DNA of 51,324 nt from Nitrososphaerota archaeon (GTDB lineage Archaea; Thermoproteota; Nitrososphaeria; Nitrososphaerales; UBA57). Below, one piece after another: positions 8,152 to 15,944 of the stretch. The translations under genes and the position numbers were made by a program. The notes beneath the pieces are model-generated. The model saw only the letters and a program-made list of their open reading frames with translations, was not told the DNA's origin and searched no databases. Numbering within the stretch: position 1 is the first letter of the stretch; every line of letters starts with the position of its first letter. The stretch covers positions 1-51,324 of the forward strand of contig JACPSZ010000015.1 of NCBI GenBank assembly GCA_024860875.1, read 5' to 3'.

Positions 8152-8924
8152 CAAGCGGGTGCAACAAGACGTTCAAGGTAGCAGTCGCAATCCCTACATA
8201 TAACGAAAGGGACAATGTGGATAGGCTTGTCAACGGACTGCTAAGAGCCTTTAAGCAGGAGGGCATGGATGGAAATATCGTTATTGTCGACGATAACAGT
8301 CCAGACGGTACAGCAGATGCGGTTAGAACACTGAAAGATTTTGGGAAAAAGGCATTCCTGATAGTAAGACCAGGTAAAATGGGACTCGGAAGCGCCTATG
8401 TTGAAGGTTACAAGTATTCGCTGCAAACCCTATCTCCAGACTGCATAATCCAGATGGATGCAGACCTTTCTCATCCTCCAGAGCTTGTAACAAAGCTTGC
8501 AAAGACTATCGAAGAGGGTTTCGACGTTGCGATAGGTTCAAGGTACGTTGAGGGAGGAGGAACAAAATCGTGGTCTTTCACAAGGAGGCTGGTAAGCAAA
8601 GTAGCCAACGCAATGATCAGAATGCTACTAGGGACTGGCCTGCATGACAATACGTCTGGCTACAGAGCCATGAAATCTGAAGTTGTCAAGGCGATACTGG
8701 AATATGAGATACGATCAAGAGGCTACGGCTACAATGCTGAAACGATTTACCTTTTTGCTAAGCTGAAACTAAGGGTGAAAGAGATACCCTTTATCTTCGA
8801 AAACAGGGAAAAGGGGCAGACCAAACTCTCATTTGTCGAAATAGTGAAGTTCTTCTTCGCAACGCTCAGGCTCTGGCTCTTCGGACTGAAGCACATAGCA
8901 TTACCTGTCGGGCCAGAAACTTAA
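8148..8924 (+). CDS. Dolichol-phosphate mannosyltransferase-like GT2 glycosyltransferase (non-canonical start)
   Basis: Family 2 glycosyltransferase of the DPM1 type that probably transfers a sugar from a nucleotide sugar to a polyprenyl phosphate. VAVAIPTYNERDNVDRL (beta-1 strand) starts near 8178, followed by IVDDNSPDGTAD, QMDADLSHPPE (the DxD region) and GSRYVEGGGTKSW. The first canonical start is GTG 8217, which would remove the family-defining VAIPTYNE strand. Upstream the frame is open to a stop at 8118-8120 with no ATG, GTG or TTG. AUA at 8148, overlapping the upstream TAG as ATAG, or ACG at 8169, are possible starts; a sequence error is the alternative. The coordinate given assumes AUA. 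Confidence 0.8.
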   Translation: MASGCNKTFKVAVAIPTYNERDNVDRLVNGLLRAFKQEGMDGNIVIVDDNSPDGTADAVRTLKDFGKKAFLIVRPGKMGLGSAYVEGYKYSLQTLSPDCIIQMDADLSHPPELVTKLAKTIEEGFDVAIGSRYVEGGGTKSWSFTRRLVSKVANAMIRMLLGTGLHDNTSGYRAMKSEVVKAILEYEIRSRGYGYNAETIYLFAKLKLRVKEIPFIFENREKGQTKLSFVEIVKFFFATLRLWLFGLKHIALPVGPET

Positions 8925-8953
8925 TTATTAAGGGAATTTTTAAGATCAGAAAT

Positions 8954-9127
8954 ATGGTATCAGGTACAGAGACTACTTTTGGAGGAGTAGTTTACGAGTG
9001 CGTGAGGTGTGGGACCAAATCAACGGGAGAGCAGCTTGCAGCTCTGCCTGAAATAAAATGCATATGCGGTTATAGGGTCTTCAAGAAGGCTAGGCCTCCA
9101 GTAGTGAAGCAGGTAAAAGCCGTTTAA
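8954..9127 (+). CDS. rpo12: DNA-directed RNA polymerase subunit Rpo12 (RpoP)
   Basis: 57 residues. A small zinc-binding subunit of archaeal RNA polymerase (eukaryotic Rpb12 homologue). YECVRCGTKST supplies CxxC and KCICGYRVFKKAR supplies the second zinc pair and the basic tail. An AT-rich TATA-like stretch (TTATTAAGGGAATTTTTAAG) lies just upstream of the ATG, suggesting a leaderless or very short-leader message. Confidence 0.88.
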   Translation: MVSGTETTFGGVVYECVRCGTKSTGEQLAALPEIKCICGYRVFKKARPPVVKQVKAV

Positions 9128-9195
9128 ACAATAAAGCTAATCTGAACAGGGCAGAACTAGCTCTTTAATAAGCCAAGTATGGGTTCAACGCTACT

Positions 9196-10230
9196 ATGCG
9201 TTCGGCCAATAGAGTGGGTATAGCTGGCTACGGAGCTTACATCCCAGCACTGCGGCTTCCCACTAGCGAGATTGCAAAGGTCTGGAAAGGAGGAGGCTCG
9301 GGCCCAAACGTTGAGAAGAGCGTAGCCAACATTGATGAGGACACTGTCACAATGGCCGTGGAAGCTGCAAGGGCGGCTTTGAACATGGCAGGCATGCAAG
9401 AGTTAGGGGCTGTTTTTGTTGGAACAGAATCAAAGCCTTATGCTGTAAAACCATCGAGCACAGTTGTAGCTCAGGCTCTCGGCTTCCATAAAGTTCTTGC
9501 AGCAGATTTTGAATTTGCGTGTAAAGCAGGCACAGAAGCGATTCAGGTCATAACTGGCCTTGTAGGTTCGGGCATGATAAGCAGCGGCACTGCAATAGCT
9601 GTAGATACTGCGCAGGGAAGGCCCGGGGATGATTTAGAATATACTGCAGCGAGCGGTGCAGCAGCATTCGTCCTTGCAAAGAATTCAAATGACAGTATAG
9701 CGAGCATAGAGCATTCAGTTTCGTACGTTACAGATACAGGAGACTTTTGGCGGAGGCAGGGAGAGAAGTTCCCAAGGCACTTGTCAAGGTTTACGGGAGA
9801 GCCTGCATACTTCCATCACACCCAATCATCAGTGAGAATGCTGCTCGAAGAAATCGGCGCAAAGCCCAAAGACTTCAAGTATGCCGTTTTCCATCAGCCT
9901 AATCCAAGGTTCCCAGTAGAGGTTGCTCAGAGGCTGGGCTTTACTCAGGAGCAGATTCAGCCAGGATTGCTAAATCCAATCATAGGGAACACATATTCTG
10001 CATCCTCCTCACTGGGGCTCATAGCAACTTTAGATATTGCACAGCCAAAGGACATGATACTCTTTGCTTCTTTCGGTTCAGGTGCAGGTAGCGACGCTTT
10101 CTGCCTTGTAGTTGAAGATGGCATTATCGAGAAACGCAAGAGAGGCATTCCATTGAGGGAAATGATCGCCTCCGCAAGAAAGATAGACTATGGAACATAC
10201 GCAAAGTTCAGGGGAGTTTTACATAAATGA
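9196..10230 (+). CDS. Hydroxymethylglutaryl-CoA synthase, archaeal type
   Basis: 344 residues, the archaeal short form. It condenses acetyl-CoA with acetoacetyl-CoA to HMG-CoA in the mevalonate pathway to archaeal lipids. VGIAGYGAYIPALRL is the family N-terminus, FEFACKAGTEA carries the nucleophilic Cys, AVFHQPNPRFP the catalytic His and GNTYSASSSLG the C-terminal Ser/Gly loop. In many archaea the gene is adjacent to thiolase and DUF35 genes and the products form a complex. Here those genes follow about 2.8 kb later, past a transposase unit and two unrelated genes. Confidence 0.93.
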   Translation: MRSANRVGIAGYGAYIPALRLPTSEIAKVWKGGGSGPNVEKSVANIDEDTVTMAVEAARAALNMAGMQELGAVFVGTESKPYAVKPSSTVVAQALGFHKVLAADFEFACKAGTEAIQVITGLVGSGMISSGTAIAVDTAQGRPGDDLEYTAASGAAAFVLAKNSNDSIASIEHSVSYVTDTGDFWRRQGEKFPRHLSRFTGEPAYFHHTQSSVRMLLEEIGAKPKDFKYAVFHQPNPRFPVEVAQRLGFTQEQIQPGLLNPIIGNTYSASSSLGLIATLDIAQPKDMILFASFGSGAGSDAFCLVVEDGIIEKRKRGIPLREMIASARKIDYGTYAKFRGVLHK

Positions 10231-10279
10231 TTAGCCGGATTTGGATTCTGTAAACTTATTTGCACGATAAAAATGAATG

Positions 10280-10298
10280 GCCGGCGAAATGCCGGCAT
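10280..10298 (+). terminator. GC hairpin after HMG-CoA synthase
   Basis: GCCGGC at 10280-10285 and 10291-10296 enclose a 5-nt loop about 50 nt after the stop. No T-run follows, so terminator function is uncertain. Confidence 0.35.
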
Positions 10299-10383
10299 TA
10301 GCTCAAAATTACTTGTACCTCATCGATGATTTGGAATAACATTATATTCTGATTCTTGCTATGAAACAAAACGGGGAAAGCTA

Positions 10384-10512
10384 AAGTCGCATTAGATAAC
10401 GTGCGACTTGGCGTGTCATCACCACGCCAAGCGGGTAAAAACCGGTAATGCTAGTGCGACCAGCCCCTAAAGTATGGCTATTGCGATCCGGAGCCTAAAA
10501 AACCCTCCGGTC
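10384..10512 (+). other. Cluster of hairpins in the 352-nt gene-free stretch before the transposase
   Basis: AAGTCGCA (10384-10391) pairs with TGCGACTT (10402-10409). CTTGGCGTG (10407-10415) pairs with CACGCCAAG (10423-10431). TGCGAC recurs at 10455-10460 and could pair with the first arm instead. CCGGAG and CTCCGG flank an A-rich loop near 10488-10510. It may be a structured transcript or the subterminal end of the mobile unit. Confidence 0.4.
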
Positions 10513-10518
10513 TTAAAC

Positions 10519-10571
10519 ATATCCCTAGAATATCCATAAAGATATATATAGTAGCATATCCATAGAGATAT
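10519..10571 (+). promoter_or_regulatory. Iterated ATATCC...ATAT half-palindromes plus TATA box of the transposase gene
   Basis: Three related units stand in line: 10519-10533, 10530-10545 and 10556-10571. The last two read ATATCCATAnAGATAT with 26-bp spacing. The TATA-like GATATATATAG (10541-10551) lies about 32 nt before ATG 10583. A small RHH-like protein encoded downstream could be the repressor; that is inference. Confidence 0.5.
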
Positions 10572-10582
10572 GCGTGGGAAAT

Positions 10583-11476
10583 ATGCGATGTAAATATTGC
10601 CAAACTGAAGACATAAAGCCTTCGGGTTCGGTTAACGGAAGGAAGCTCGTAAAGTGCAATAACTGTAAGCACAGATTCATGGAAAATGATTCACTACCTA
10701 AAATGAGAGTGAATAAGCATGTTATCGTTTCTGCAATAAACCTGTACTATGAAGGGCTTTCAGTAAGGAAAGTATCGAGGCAATTATCAGAAATATTCGG
10801 GGAAAAAGTTTCTCAGATGACAGTATGGAAATGGCTTCAAAAATACTCTAAATTGGTTAGTGGATATGTAAAGACACTATCGCCACAGCTATCGGGGAAA
10901 TGGCACCATGACGAAACCGTGATTAGATGTGATGGTAGAAACGAATGGTTCTGGGAAATGATAGACGAAGACACTCGGTTTCTAGTGGCGTCTTTACTTT
11001 CACAAGATAGAACACTCAAAGACACGATAGAGGTCTTTAGAAAGGCTCTGGAAACTTCAAAGCAAAGACCACAAGCCCTCTTTGTAGATGGCTCTCATAC
11101 ATACGATAGAGCTTTCAATAAAGTCTTTTACACTAGGTACAAGGTTAACAGAGTAGAATTAGTAAAGAGGGTAGGGATTAGAGCTAGGGAAACTAACAAC
11201 ATGGTGGAAAGGCTACATGAAACGCTAAAGGAAAGGACAAAGATAATGAGAGGGTTCAAGAATGAAGACTCTGCAAAGCTAATCCTAGAGGGATATGCAA
11301 TAAATTACAACTATGCTAGGCCACACTTATCGCTAAAAGGGAAGACGCCAGCTCAAGAAGCTGGAATTGAGGTAAAAGGCTGGAAGACATTAATCGAAAA
11401 TGCAATTCAGAATGAAACCATAGGGACACAAGCGAATACGCAAAGAGCAGTTGAAGCTGTGCAGGTGGTTCAATGA
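10583..11476 (+). mobile_element. DDE transposase, IS6-like, with N-terminal zinc ribbon
   Basis: About 297 residues from ATG 10583 (GTG 10574 is an alternative). The N-terminus has CKYCQ and KCNNCKHRF, an InsA-like zinc ribbon, then a helix-turn-helix region (GLSVRKVSRQL to VSQMTVWKWLQKY). The catalytic core reads WHHDETVIRCDGRNEWFWEMID (first Asp), ALFVDGSH (second Asp) and NNMVERLHETLKERTK (Glu), ending ARPHLSLKGKTPAQEAGI. It appears intact. Two small genes overlap its end in a coupled array. Terminal inverted repeats could not be fixed by eye. Confidence 0.82.
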
Positions 11477-11643
11477 AAAAAGCCCTAGTTGCATTACCCG
11501 ATCAAGTGTGGGACATTATAGATACAGAGCTAAAAGGAAAAATGGGCGGAGGCTATTCGGATATAATCAGAACTATCGTGATATCATACCTTTCAGAGCA
11601 AGGATACCTAGCCAAAGGTGGAAAAGATGCCAAAGAAAAGTAA
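11473..11643 (+). CDS. Small RHH-like protein of the transposase unit
   Basis: 56 residues starting by ATGA overlap with the transposase stop. ALVALPDQVWDIIDTELKG followed by YSDIIRTIVISYLSEQGYL has the strand-helix-helix layout of ribbon-helix-helix (CopG-type) repressors. It probably autoregulates the unit, perhaps at the iterated sites upstream. Function is inferred from size, layout and position only. Confidence 0.6.
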   Translation: MKKALVALPDQVWDIIDTELKGKMGGGYSDIIRTIVISYLSEQGYLAKGGKDAKEK

Positions 11644-11764
11644 AGACGAAGACATTGAAGTACTGGATACCATGATAACTTCCCTAGCGGAGCTTCTTGA
11701 AGACAAAGGGATTATCACTCAAGAAGAATGGGAACAGAAAATTAAGAAGAATCTGAAAGGCTAA
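11627..11764 (+). CDS. Small hypothetical protein of the transposase unit
   Basis: 45 residues, overlapping the preceding small gene by 17 nt. A basic/acidic N-terminus is followed by a helix of the form LAELLEDKGIITQEEWEQKIKK. Such short helical tails occur in many small archaeal proteins. No function can be assigned; the tight overlap argues that it is translated as part of the unit. Confidence 0.45.
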   Translation: MPKKSKDEDIEVLDTMITSLAELLEDKGIITQEEWEQKIKKNLKG

Positions 11765-11787
11765 TTCTATGCATATTTAGAGATATT

Positions 11788-12027
11788 CTACGGCATTATG
11801 TTGCCTTCACTAACATTTATTCCGTAAAAATCAAGATGTCGGCAACTGGTACACGAATAGGTGTTAATAAAGAGATTACCCATTATTGGAATAGCTTCGC
11901 CCTTTTGAATATCTATTATTTCGATTTCTTCAAGTCGGAAGCTAGCGTCTTTTTTCGTATCTTTAGCTCTTATCCTAAATGAATCAGCACCACAAGCCGA
12001 ACATTTTTTCTTGTCCTCTTTATTCAT
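11788..12027 (-). CDS. Zinc-ribbon protein
   Basis: 79 residues from ATG 12027; a longer frame to 12144 exists but its added residues look non-conserved. KKCSACGADSF and YSCTSCRHLDFYG give two CxxC knuckles about 50 residues apart, with short strands between them, a nucleic-acid or metal-binding ribbon of unknown role. It is oriented against the neighbouring genes and lies next to the transposase unit, so it may have arrived with it. Confidence 0.6.
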   Translation of the reverse strand: MNKEDKKKCSACGADSFRIRAKDTKKDASFRLEEIEIIDIQKGEAIPIMGNLFINTYSCTSCRHLDFYGINVSEGNIMP

Positions 12028-12168
12028 GTAATATTCTTGCGTCTTTATGTATAGTTTCCATTTTATAAGTTCCACTTGAATCATTTCCATCGTGCAAATA
12101 AGTTTACAGAATCCCGGATTTGTATAAGTTAAATACTCGTTCATCGTTATATGATAAGGTAGGAAGAC

Positions 12169-12987
12169 TTGAGGAGCATAGTTGTAATCACTGCGGCCGT
12201 TGTAATAGCGGCCGCTGTTGCAGGAGGAGTAGTTCTATCGTCTCCAGGCACAATTCAACCCGTGTCTAGCCAGCCTCCTTCCAGTCAGCCCCCACAGCAA
12301 GCTCAGCCCGAGAAGATTACTCCCAATGACATTAAAAATGCTCCAAGCAACTGGGCGGGGAAGAGTGTTAATGTTGAAGGCATGGCAGGCAAGGACGGTC
12401 TGCTTTCCTCTCCTTATCTGTTGGAGGATAAAGGAGCATCACTTTCCATAACTTCTAAAGAGGATCTAGACAAGTACGTGGGTTTGAAAGTCCAGATTGC
12501 AGGGATAGTTAGGTACAATCCGAATGTTTTTGATGCATCAAGAACTTCAATAGAAATTCAGTCGATAAAGCCCCTTGCTGGAGAACCCACTTTCTTCGTT
12601 GAAATCATAAAGAATGGCCAAGACGACAAAGGAAGGCCGACAACGCAGAGGGATCTAATCTTTGATAACTCTGGAAAACTTGTGATTTATGAAACAAAGG
12701 TCAAACTAATTGCGCAGACAGTCGTGACGCAGCAGCGAATGGAGGACATTCGCAAGATGTTGCTAGATTCGGATATATTTTCCATACAGCAGAATGATTA
12801 TCCCGCATTGCCAGCGATGGAAGCAATGAACTACGAAAGCTTCACATATACTATCAAAGTCGTGCTAAGGGTTGGCAACGAGGTGAAGGAAACTAAGCTG
12901 ACCTGGCCAGAACCCGCAAATATTCCACCAGAGCTCCAGAAACTCCAAACAACAGTCAACAACATTCTGAAGGTAGACGGTCAATAA
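12169..12987 (+). CDS. Signal-anchored extracytoplasmic protein with OB-fold-like domain
   Basis: 272 residues. An N-terminal hydrophobic helix (3-24) is followed by a Ser/Pro/Gln-rich linker (28-48) and a domain from about 50 to 135. Its pattern (GKSVNVEGMAGKDG, YLLEDKGASLSI, GLKVQIAGIVRYNP, IEIQSIKPL) resembles nucleic-acid-type or secreted OB folds. A C-terminal alpha/beta part ends in LQTTVNNILKVDG. TTG 12169 is used because AGG-rich sequence precedes it and the hydrophobic helix follows at once. It may share a transcript with the thiolase gene 54 nt downstream. The function is unknown. Confidence 0.65.
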   Translation: MRSIVVITAAVVIAAAVAGGVVLSSPGTIQPVSSQPPSSQPPQQAQPEKITPNDIKNAPSNWAGKSVNVEGMAGKDGLLSSPYLLEDKGASLSITSKEDLDKYVGLKVQIAGIVRYNPNVFDASRTSIEIQSIKPLAGEPTFFVEIIKNGQDDKGRPTTQRDLIFDNSGKLVIYETKVKLIAQTVVTQQRMEDIRKMLLDSDIFSIQQNDYPALPAMEAMNYESFTYTIKVVLRVGNEVKETKLTWPEPANIPPELQKLQTTVNNILKVDGQ

Positions 12988-13041
12988 AGGCCAAGTCTTT
13001 GTGACTCCAGACCTGATTCTATAAGCAATTCGAAAGATTAG

Positions 13042-14202
13042 GTGTTTGTGTTGAAGAAGGTGCTAATAGCTGGTGCCAGTCTAACGAAGGTTGGCGACCA
13101 CTGGAACAAATCACTCCTTGACCTTGCAGTGGAGGCTGGCTCTGCAGCACTCAAAGATGCCGGAATCGCAATACCTGATCAGATAGTAGTAGGAAACATG
13201 TTCTCCGGTTTTTCATCCCTGCAGGAAAACCTAGGTGCCATAATAGCAGACAGTCTAATGTTGCAAGGAACCCCCGCGCTTAAAGTCGAAAGTTCTGGAG
13301 CCTCTGGAGCCATGGCATGCAATGTCGCTGATTCTATCATAAGGTCTGGCCAAGCGAATTCTGTTCTGGTCATAGGCGTCGAGAAGATGAGGGACATGGA
13401 ACCCAATGATGCTGTACATGCAGCGAGTTTAGGAGAAAGTGCAAGTTTTACTCAATTTTTCGGCATCTCTCAAACTGCAATGTGTGCCCTTCTGACCCAT
13501 CTGTACATGCAGGAGTTTGAAATCAGCAGAGACGAACTATCGGTCTTTCCAGTCATCGCACACAAAAACGCGGTCCCTGCAGAACATGCACAATTTAGAA
13601 AGGCGATTACAATAACAGACGTTTCTAGGTCGATGCCAGTTTCCGACCCTCTGAGGCTGCTGGACTGTGCCCCTGTCGGCGATGGTGCCGCTGCAGTTGT
13701 TTTGTGTAGCGAAAACGGCCAGACAAAGAACGCCGAAGCGGAAATTTCCGCTTCTGCAGCTTCTACAGATTCGCTGAACTTCTTCCAGAGGGATGACATG
13801 TTCGACTTTACGGCTACACGCAGGGCATTAGCCAAGGCACTCGCATTTGCAGGTCTCTCCATAAAGGACATTGATTTTGCCGAGATAAACGACAGCTATT
13901 CGAGCGTTGCAGCGTTGAGCGTGGAAGCCCTTGGTTTCTCAAAGAGGGGTGAAGGGGTAAGGGATGCAAAAGAAGGGAAATTCGACCTTAATGGAAAGAT
14001 TCCGATATCTACGTTTGGAGGATTGAAGGGAAGGGGAAATCCTATAGGCGCTACAGGAGTTTATCAAATAGTAGAAGCATACAGGCAGCTTACTGGTACT
14101 GCAGGAGCGAATCAGGTCAAAAACGCGAAGACAGGATTGCTGCACAACATGGGAGGAATCGATTCTTCAGCAGCGGTTCATATTTTGAGGAGGGTCGGCT
14201 GA
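13042..14202 (+). CDS. Archaeal thiolase-family protein with altered catalytic residues
   Basis: 386 residues of the SCP2/archaeal acetoacetyl-CoA thiolase type. The N-terminus LKKVLIAGASLTKVGDHW and the C-terminus SAAVHILRRVG are typical, and the gene is fused in order with the DUF35 gene by a 1-nt overlap, as in the HMGCS-thiolase-DUF35 complex. The active-site signatures differ: CASG is GASG in VESSGASGAMACN, GHP is GNP in GRGNPIGATG, and the HDCF-type motif is NDSYS. On this reading the nucleophilic Cys and a catalytic His are missing. It may be a structural channel subunit or use different chemistry. The start is GTG 13042 or GTG 13048. Confidence 0.85.
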   Translation: MFVLKKVLIAGASLTKVGDHWNKSLLDLAVEAGSAALKDAGIAIPDQIVVGNMFSGFSSLQENLGAIIADSLMLQGTPALKVESSGASGAMACNVADSIIRSGQANSVLVIGVEKMRDMEPNDAVHAASLGESASFTQFFGISQTAMCALLTHLYMQEFEISRDELSVFPVIAHKNAVPAEHAQFRKAITITDVSRSMPVSDPLRLLDCAPVGDGAAAVVLCSENGQTKNAEAEISASAASTDSLNFFQRDDMFDFTATRRALAKALAFAGLSIKDIDFAEINDSYSSVAALSVEALGFSKRGEGVRDAKEGKFDLNGKIPISTFGGLKGRGNPIGATGVYQIVEAYRQLTGTAGANQVKNAKTGLLHNMGGIDSSAAVHILRRVG

Positions 14203-14594
14203 TGTCAATAGCGTACTGGAGAGAGCGGAATAGATACTACAGAATTCTTGGTTCGAAATGCAAAGAATGCAGTGCCGAATTCTTCCCTCCTGTGTACAAA
14301 TGCCGCAAGTGTAATTCCGAAAAATTGGCTGAGCAGGAAATGCCCAAGGAGGGTAAGGTTATGGCCTATACGTTATCAAGGGACATCATTACTGGCTTTG
14401 AAGATCAAGAGCCCATGATTATTGGGCTAATAGAGCTGCAAAATGGAGTTAAGATGGTTGCCCAGATCGCCGATGCATCTGCTGACCAGTTAGCCGTTGG
14501 GGACAAAGTAAAGGCAGTCTTCAGAAGGGTGAGTGTTAATGGAGAAGCAGGACAAATATTCTACGGCTATAAGTTCGTGAAAATAGACAAATAA
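14202..14594 (+). CDS. DUF35 OB-fold zinc-ribbon protein, thiolase partner
   Basis: 130 residues. An N-terminal helix YWRERNRYYRILG and a rubredoxin-like ribbon (CKECSAEFFPPVYKCRKC) are followed by an OB fold (GKVMAYTLSRDIITGF to GDKVKAVFRRV). In archaea DUF35 proteins join thiolase and HMG-CoA synthase in one complex that channels acetoacetyl-CoA. The 1-nt overlap with the thiolase stop suggests translational coupling. Assignment rests on the ribbon, the fold pattern and the neighbour. Confidence 0.87.
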   Translation: MSIAYWRERNRYYRILGSKCKECSAEFFPPVYKCRKCNSEKLAEQEMPKEGKVMAYTLSRDIITGFEDQEPMIIGLIELQNGVKMVAQIADASADQLAVGDKVKAVFRRVSVNGEAGQIFYGYKFVKIDK

Positions 14595-15230
14595 GGGCTC
14601 TGTGAAGTTCATGGGCACCTAGCTTGACAGAACCCGGCACGCTGACAACATGTTCGACAAGGACTTAATTTCCAATGATGGTACAGAAATCAAGAATGGG
14701 TATCGATATTAGGTTTATCAAAGACCCTTTGGAAGGGTTGTTGAATTCTTCCCTGGGAAGAGCCTGTTTTTAGCCTGACCCCTTACCGTGCTCCGCCCTT
14801 CCCTGTACTGTTTTGACGACCCTTAAGGATGGCCCTTCGAAGGGGATGGAAGGGTCGATAAGGGTAGTTTTGACCCTTCTTCCAAAGGGAAGGGCCCTTT
14901 GGATGGTACCATGAAGGGTGTCGAAGGGTAAATCATGGTAATTCACCTCTTCGTCTCAGATGGATGGTACTAGGCTCATGTCGACCTACGGTCTGTCTAT
15001 ATTTTGTAAATCTTAACTCTTACCATTTTTGGTTCTTGAGCATCATCGGCACGCATCTGGAAGGATGATAGATTAGAGATTGCGTGTACATATGGCAACA
15101 ACAGCAGCTTGCCTATTCACGCTTCTCTATTTATATACTACAATCTTTCTTTATATACTCTCTCCCATGTAACAATTTCACAGGGGCGCGTGTGTTAATG
15201 CGTGTCGAAGATGCATAAGGACTGAATAAT
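14595..15230. repeat. 636-nt gene-free region with dense GAAGGGT/ACCCTTC repeats (14723-14932)
   Basis: No convincing coding region on either strand. Within 14723-14932 the hexamer-like words AAGGGT, GAAGGG and their complements occur more than a dozen times in both orientations. They include the palindromes CCCTTCGAAGGG near 14833 and CCAAAGGGAAGGGCCCTTTGG-type arms near 14882, which allow several competing hairpins. The words are not evenly spaced, so this is neither a CRISPR array nor a simple tandem repeat. It lies next to the RHH regulator gene that precedes the PQQ cluster. Confidence 0.6.
15130..15159. promoter_or_regulatory. Two TATA-like boxes, 20 bp apart, with no gene assigned
   Basis: TTTATATACT occurs at 15130-15139 and 15150-15159. 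The word is a good archaeal TATA box in either direction. No open frame follows rightward before the convergent RHH gene end at 15231, and none leftward in the repeat region. A non-coding transcript is possible. Confidence 0.4.
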
Positions 15231-15785
15231 CTAAGACTGAGTCATCTCTGGAGTTTTGAATTTGATTATTACGACATTCTCGTCAATTTGGGATTCGGGG
15301 TGAACCCCGCCTATTCTTATCATCGCGTGTTCAATTACACTTACGAGAAATTTGGAATATTTTGATTCCAGACCATGACGAAGAGTAATAATGTTAGTTT
15401 CTCCGTGCTTCCTAAACTCGTAGTCGAATAACCCGGCATATCTGCCGTAGAGATCAAAATACTCGAGTAAAGCGTTTAGGTTAGACTCTTTAAAAAAGTG
15501 CAACAAACTTTGTCTAAAGATACGTTCGCCAACATCTTTTCCAATCTTCAGGAGCTTTTCAGTCTCAACAGCCTCAAAAATTTGTTGGAAGGTTGGGAAG
15601 GTTATGTTAACAAAGCCAATTTCGGTATACCTTCCCCATTCAATATATTTCTTAATAATCGTAGAAATAAATGTATGAAGATCGAGTCTTTCGGCCTTGG
15701 CATCTTTTTCAAGAATATTCAAATAACGTTGATCCATACGAATTGTTTTAAGTGCTGTCTTTCGTCTCAAGTCTGGTGTTTCCAC
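15231..15785 (-). CDS. Ribbon-helix-helix transcriptional regulator with C-terminal sensor-like domain
   Basis: 184 residues from GTG 15785. TALKTIRMDQRYLNILEKDA and LDLHTFISTIIKKYIEWGRY (about 9-52) give the strand and two helices of an RHH DNA-binding domain. The remaining 130 residues are alpha/beta, with GRYAGLFDYEF, ETNIITLRHGLESKYSKFL and NVVIIKFKTP, a pattern I take to be a ligand- or partner-binding domain. It is divergent from PQQ copy 2 with 159 nt between the starts, and the shared region holds the first pair of palindromes found before PQQ copies 2-5. A regulator of the cluster is the simplest reading, by inference. Confidence 0.7.
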   Translation of the reverse strand: METPDLRRKTALKTIRMDQRYLNILEKDAKAERLDLHTFISTIIKKYIEWGRYTEIGFVNITFPTFQQIFEAVETEKLLKIGKDVGERIFRQSLLHFFKESNLNALLEYFDLYGRYAGLFDYEFRKHGETNIITLRHGLESKYSKFLVSVIEHAMIRIGGVHPESQIDENVVIIKFKTPEMTQS

Positions 15786-15857
15786 GGAACAATAAAGAAA
15801 AATCTTCTATAAAACAATTTCAGTTCTTCGTGCACAACTTCTACAATCGACGTAATT

Positions 15858-15901
15858 GTGTACAGTCGAGATATTTCCTGAGAGTCGTGCACATCGTGGA
15901 C
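15858..15901 (+). promoter_or_regulatory. Degenerate tandem palindrome pair, PQQ copy 2 promoter
   Basis: GTGTACAGTCGAGAT (15858-15872) and GTGCACATCGTGGAC (15887-15901) are weaker versions of the 15-bp palindromes before copies 3-5, with nearly the same spacing. The AATAAATTGAATTC TATA-like stretch follows about 30 nt before ATG 15945. Confidence 0.55.
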
Positions 15902-15944
15902 GGCATGAATAAATTGAATTCACCCATTGTTTCGGCGACTAAAT

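Noticed and set aside
14723-14932. CRISPR array
   Set aside because: The repeats are 6-7 nt, unevenly spaced and in both orientations, with no spacers and no cas genes.
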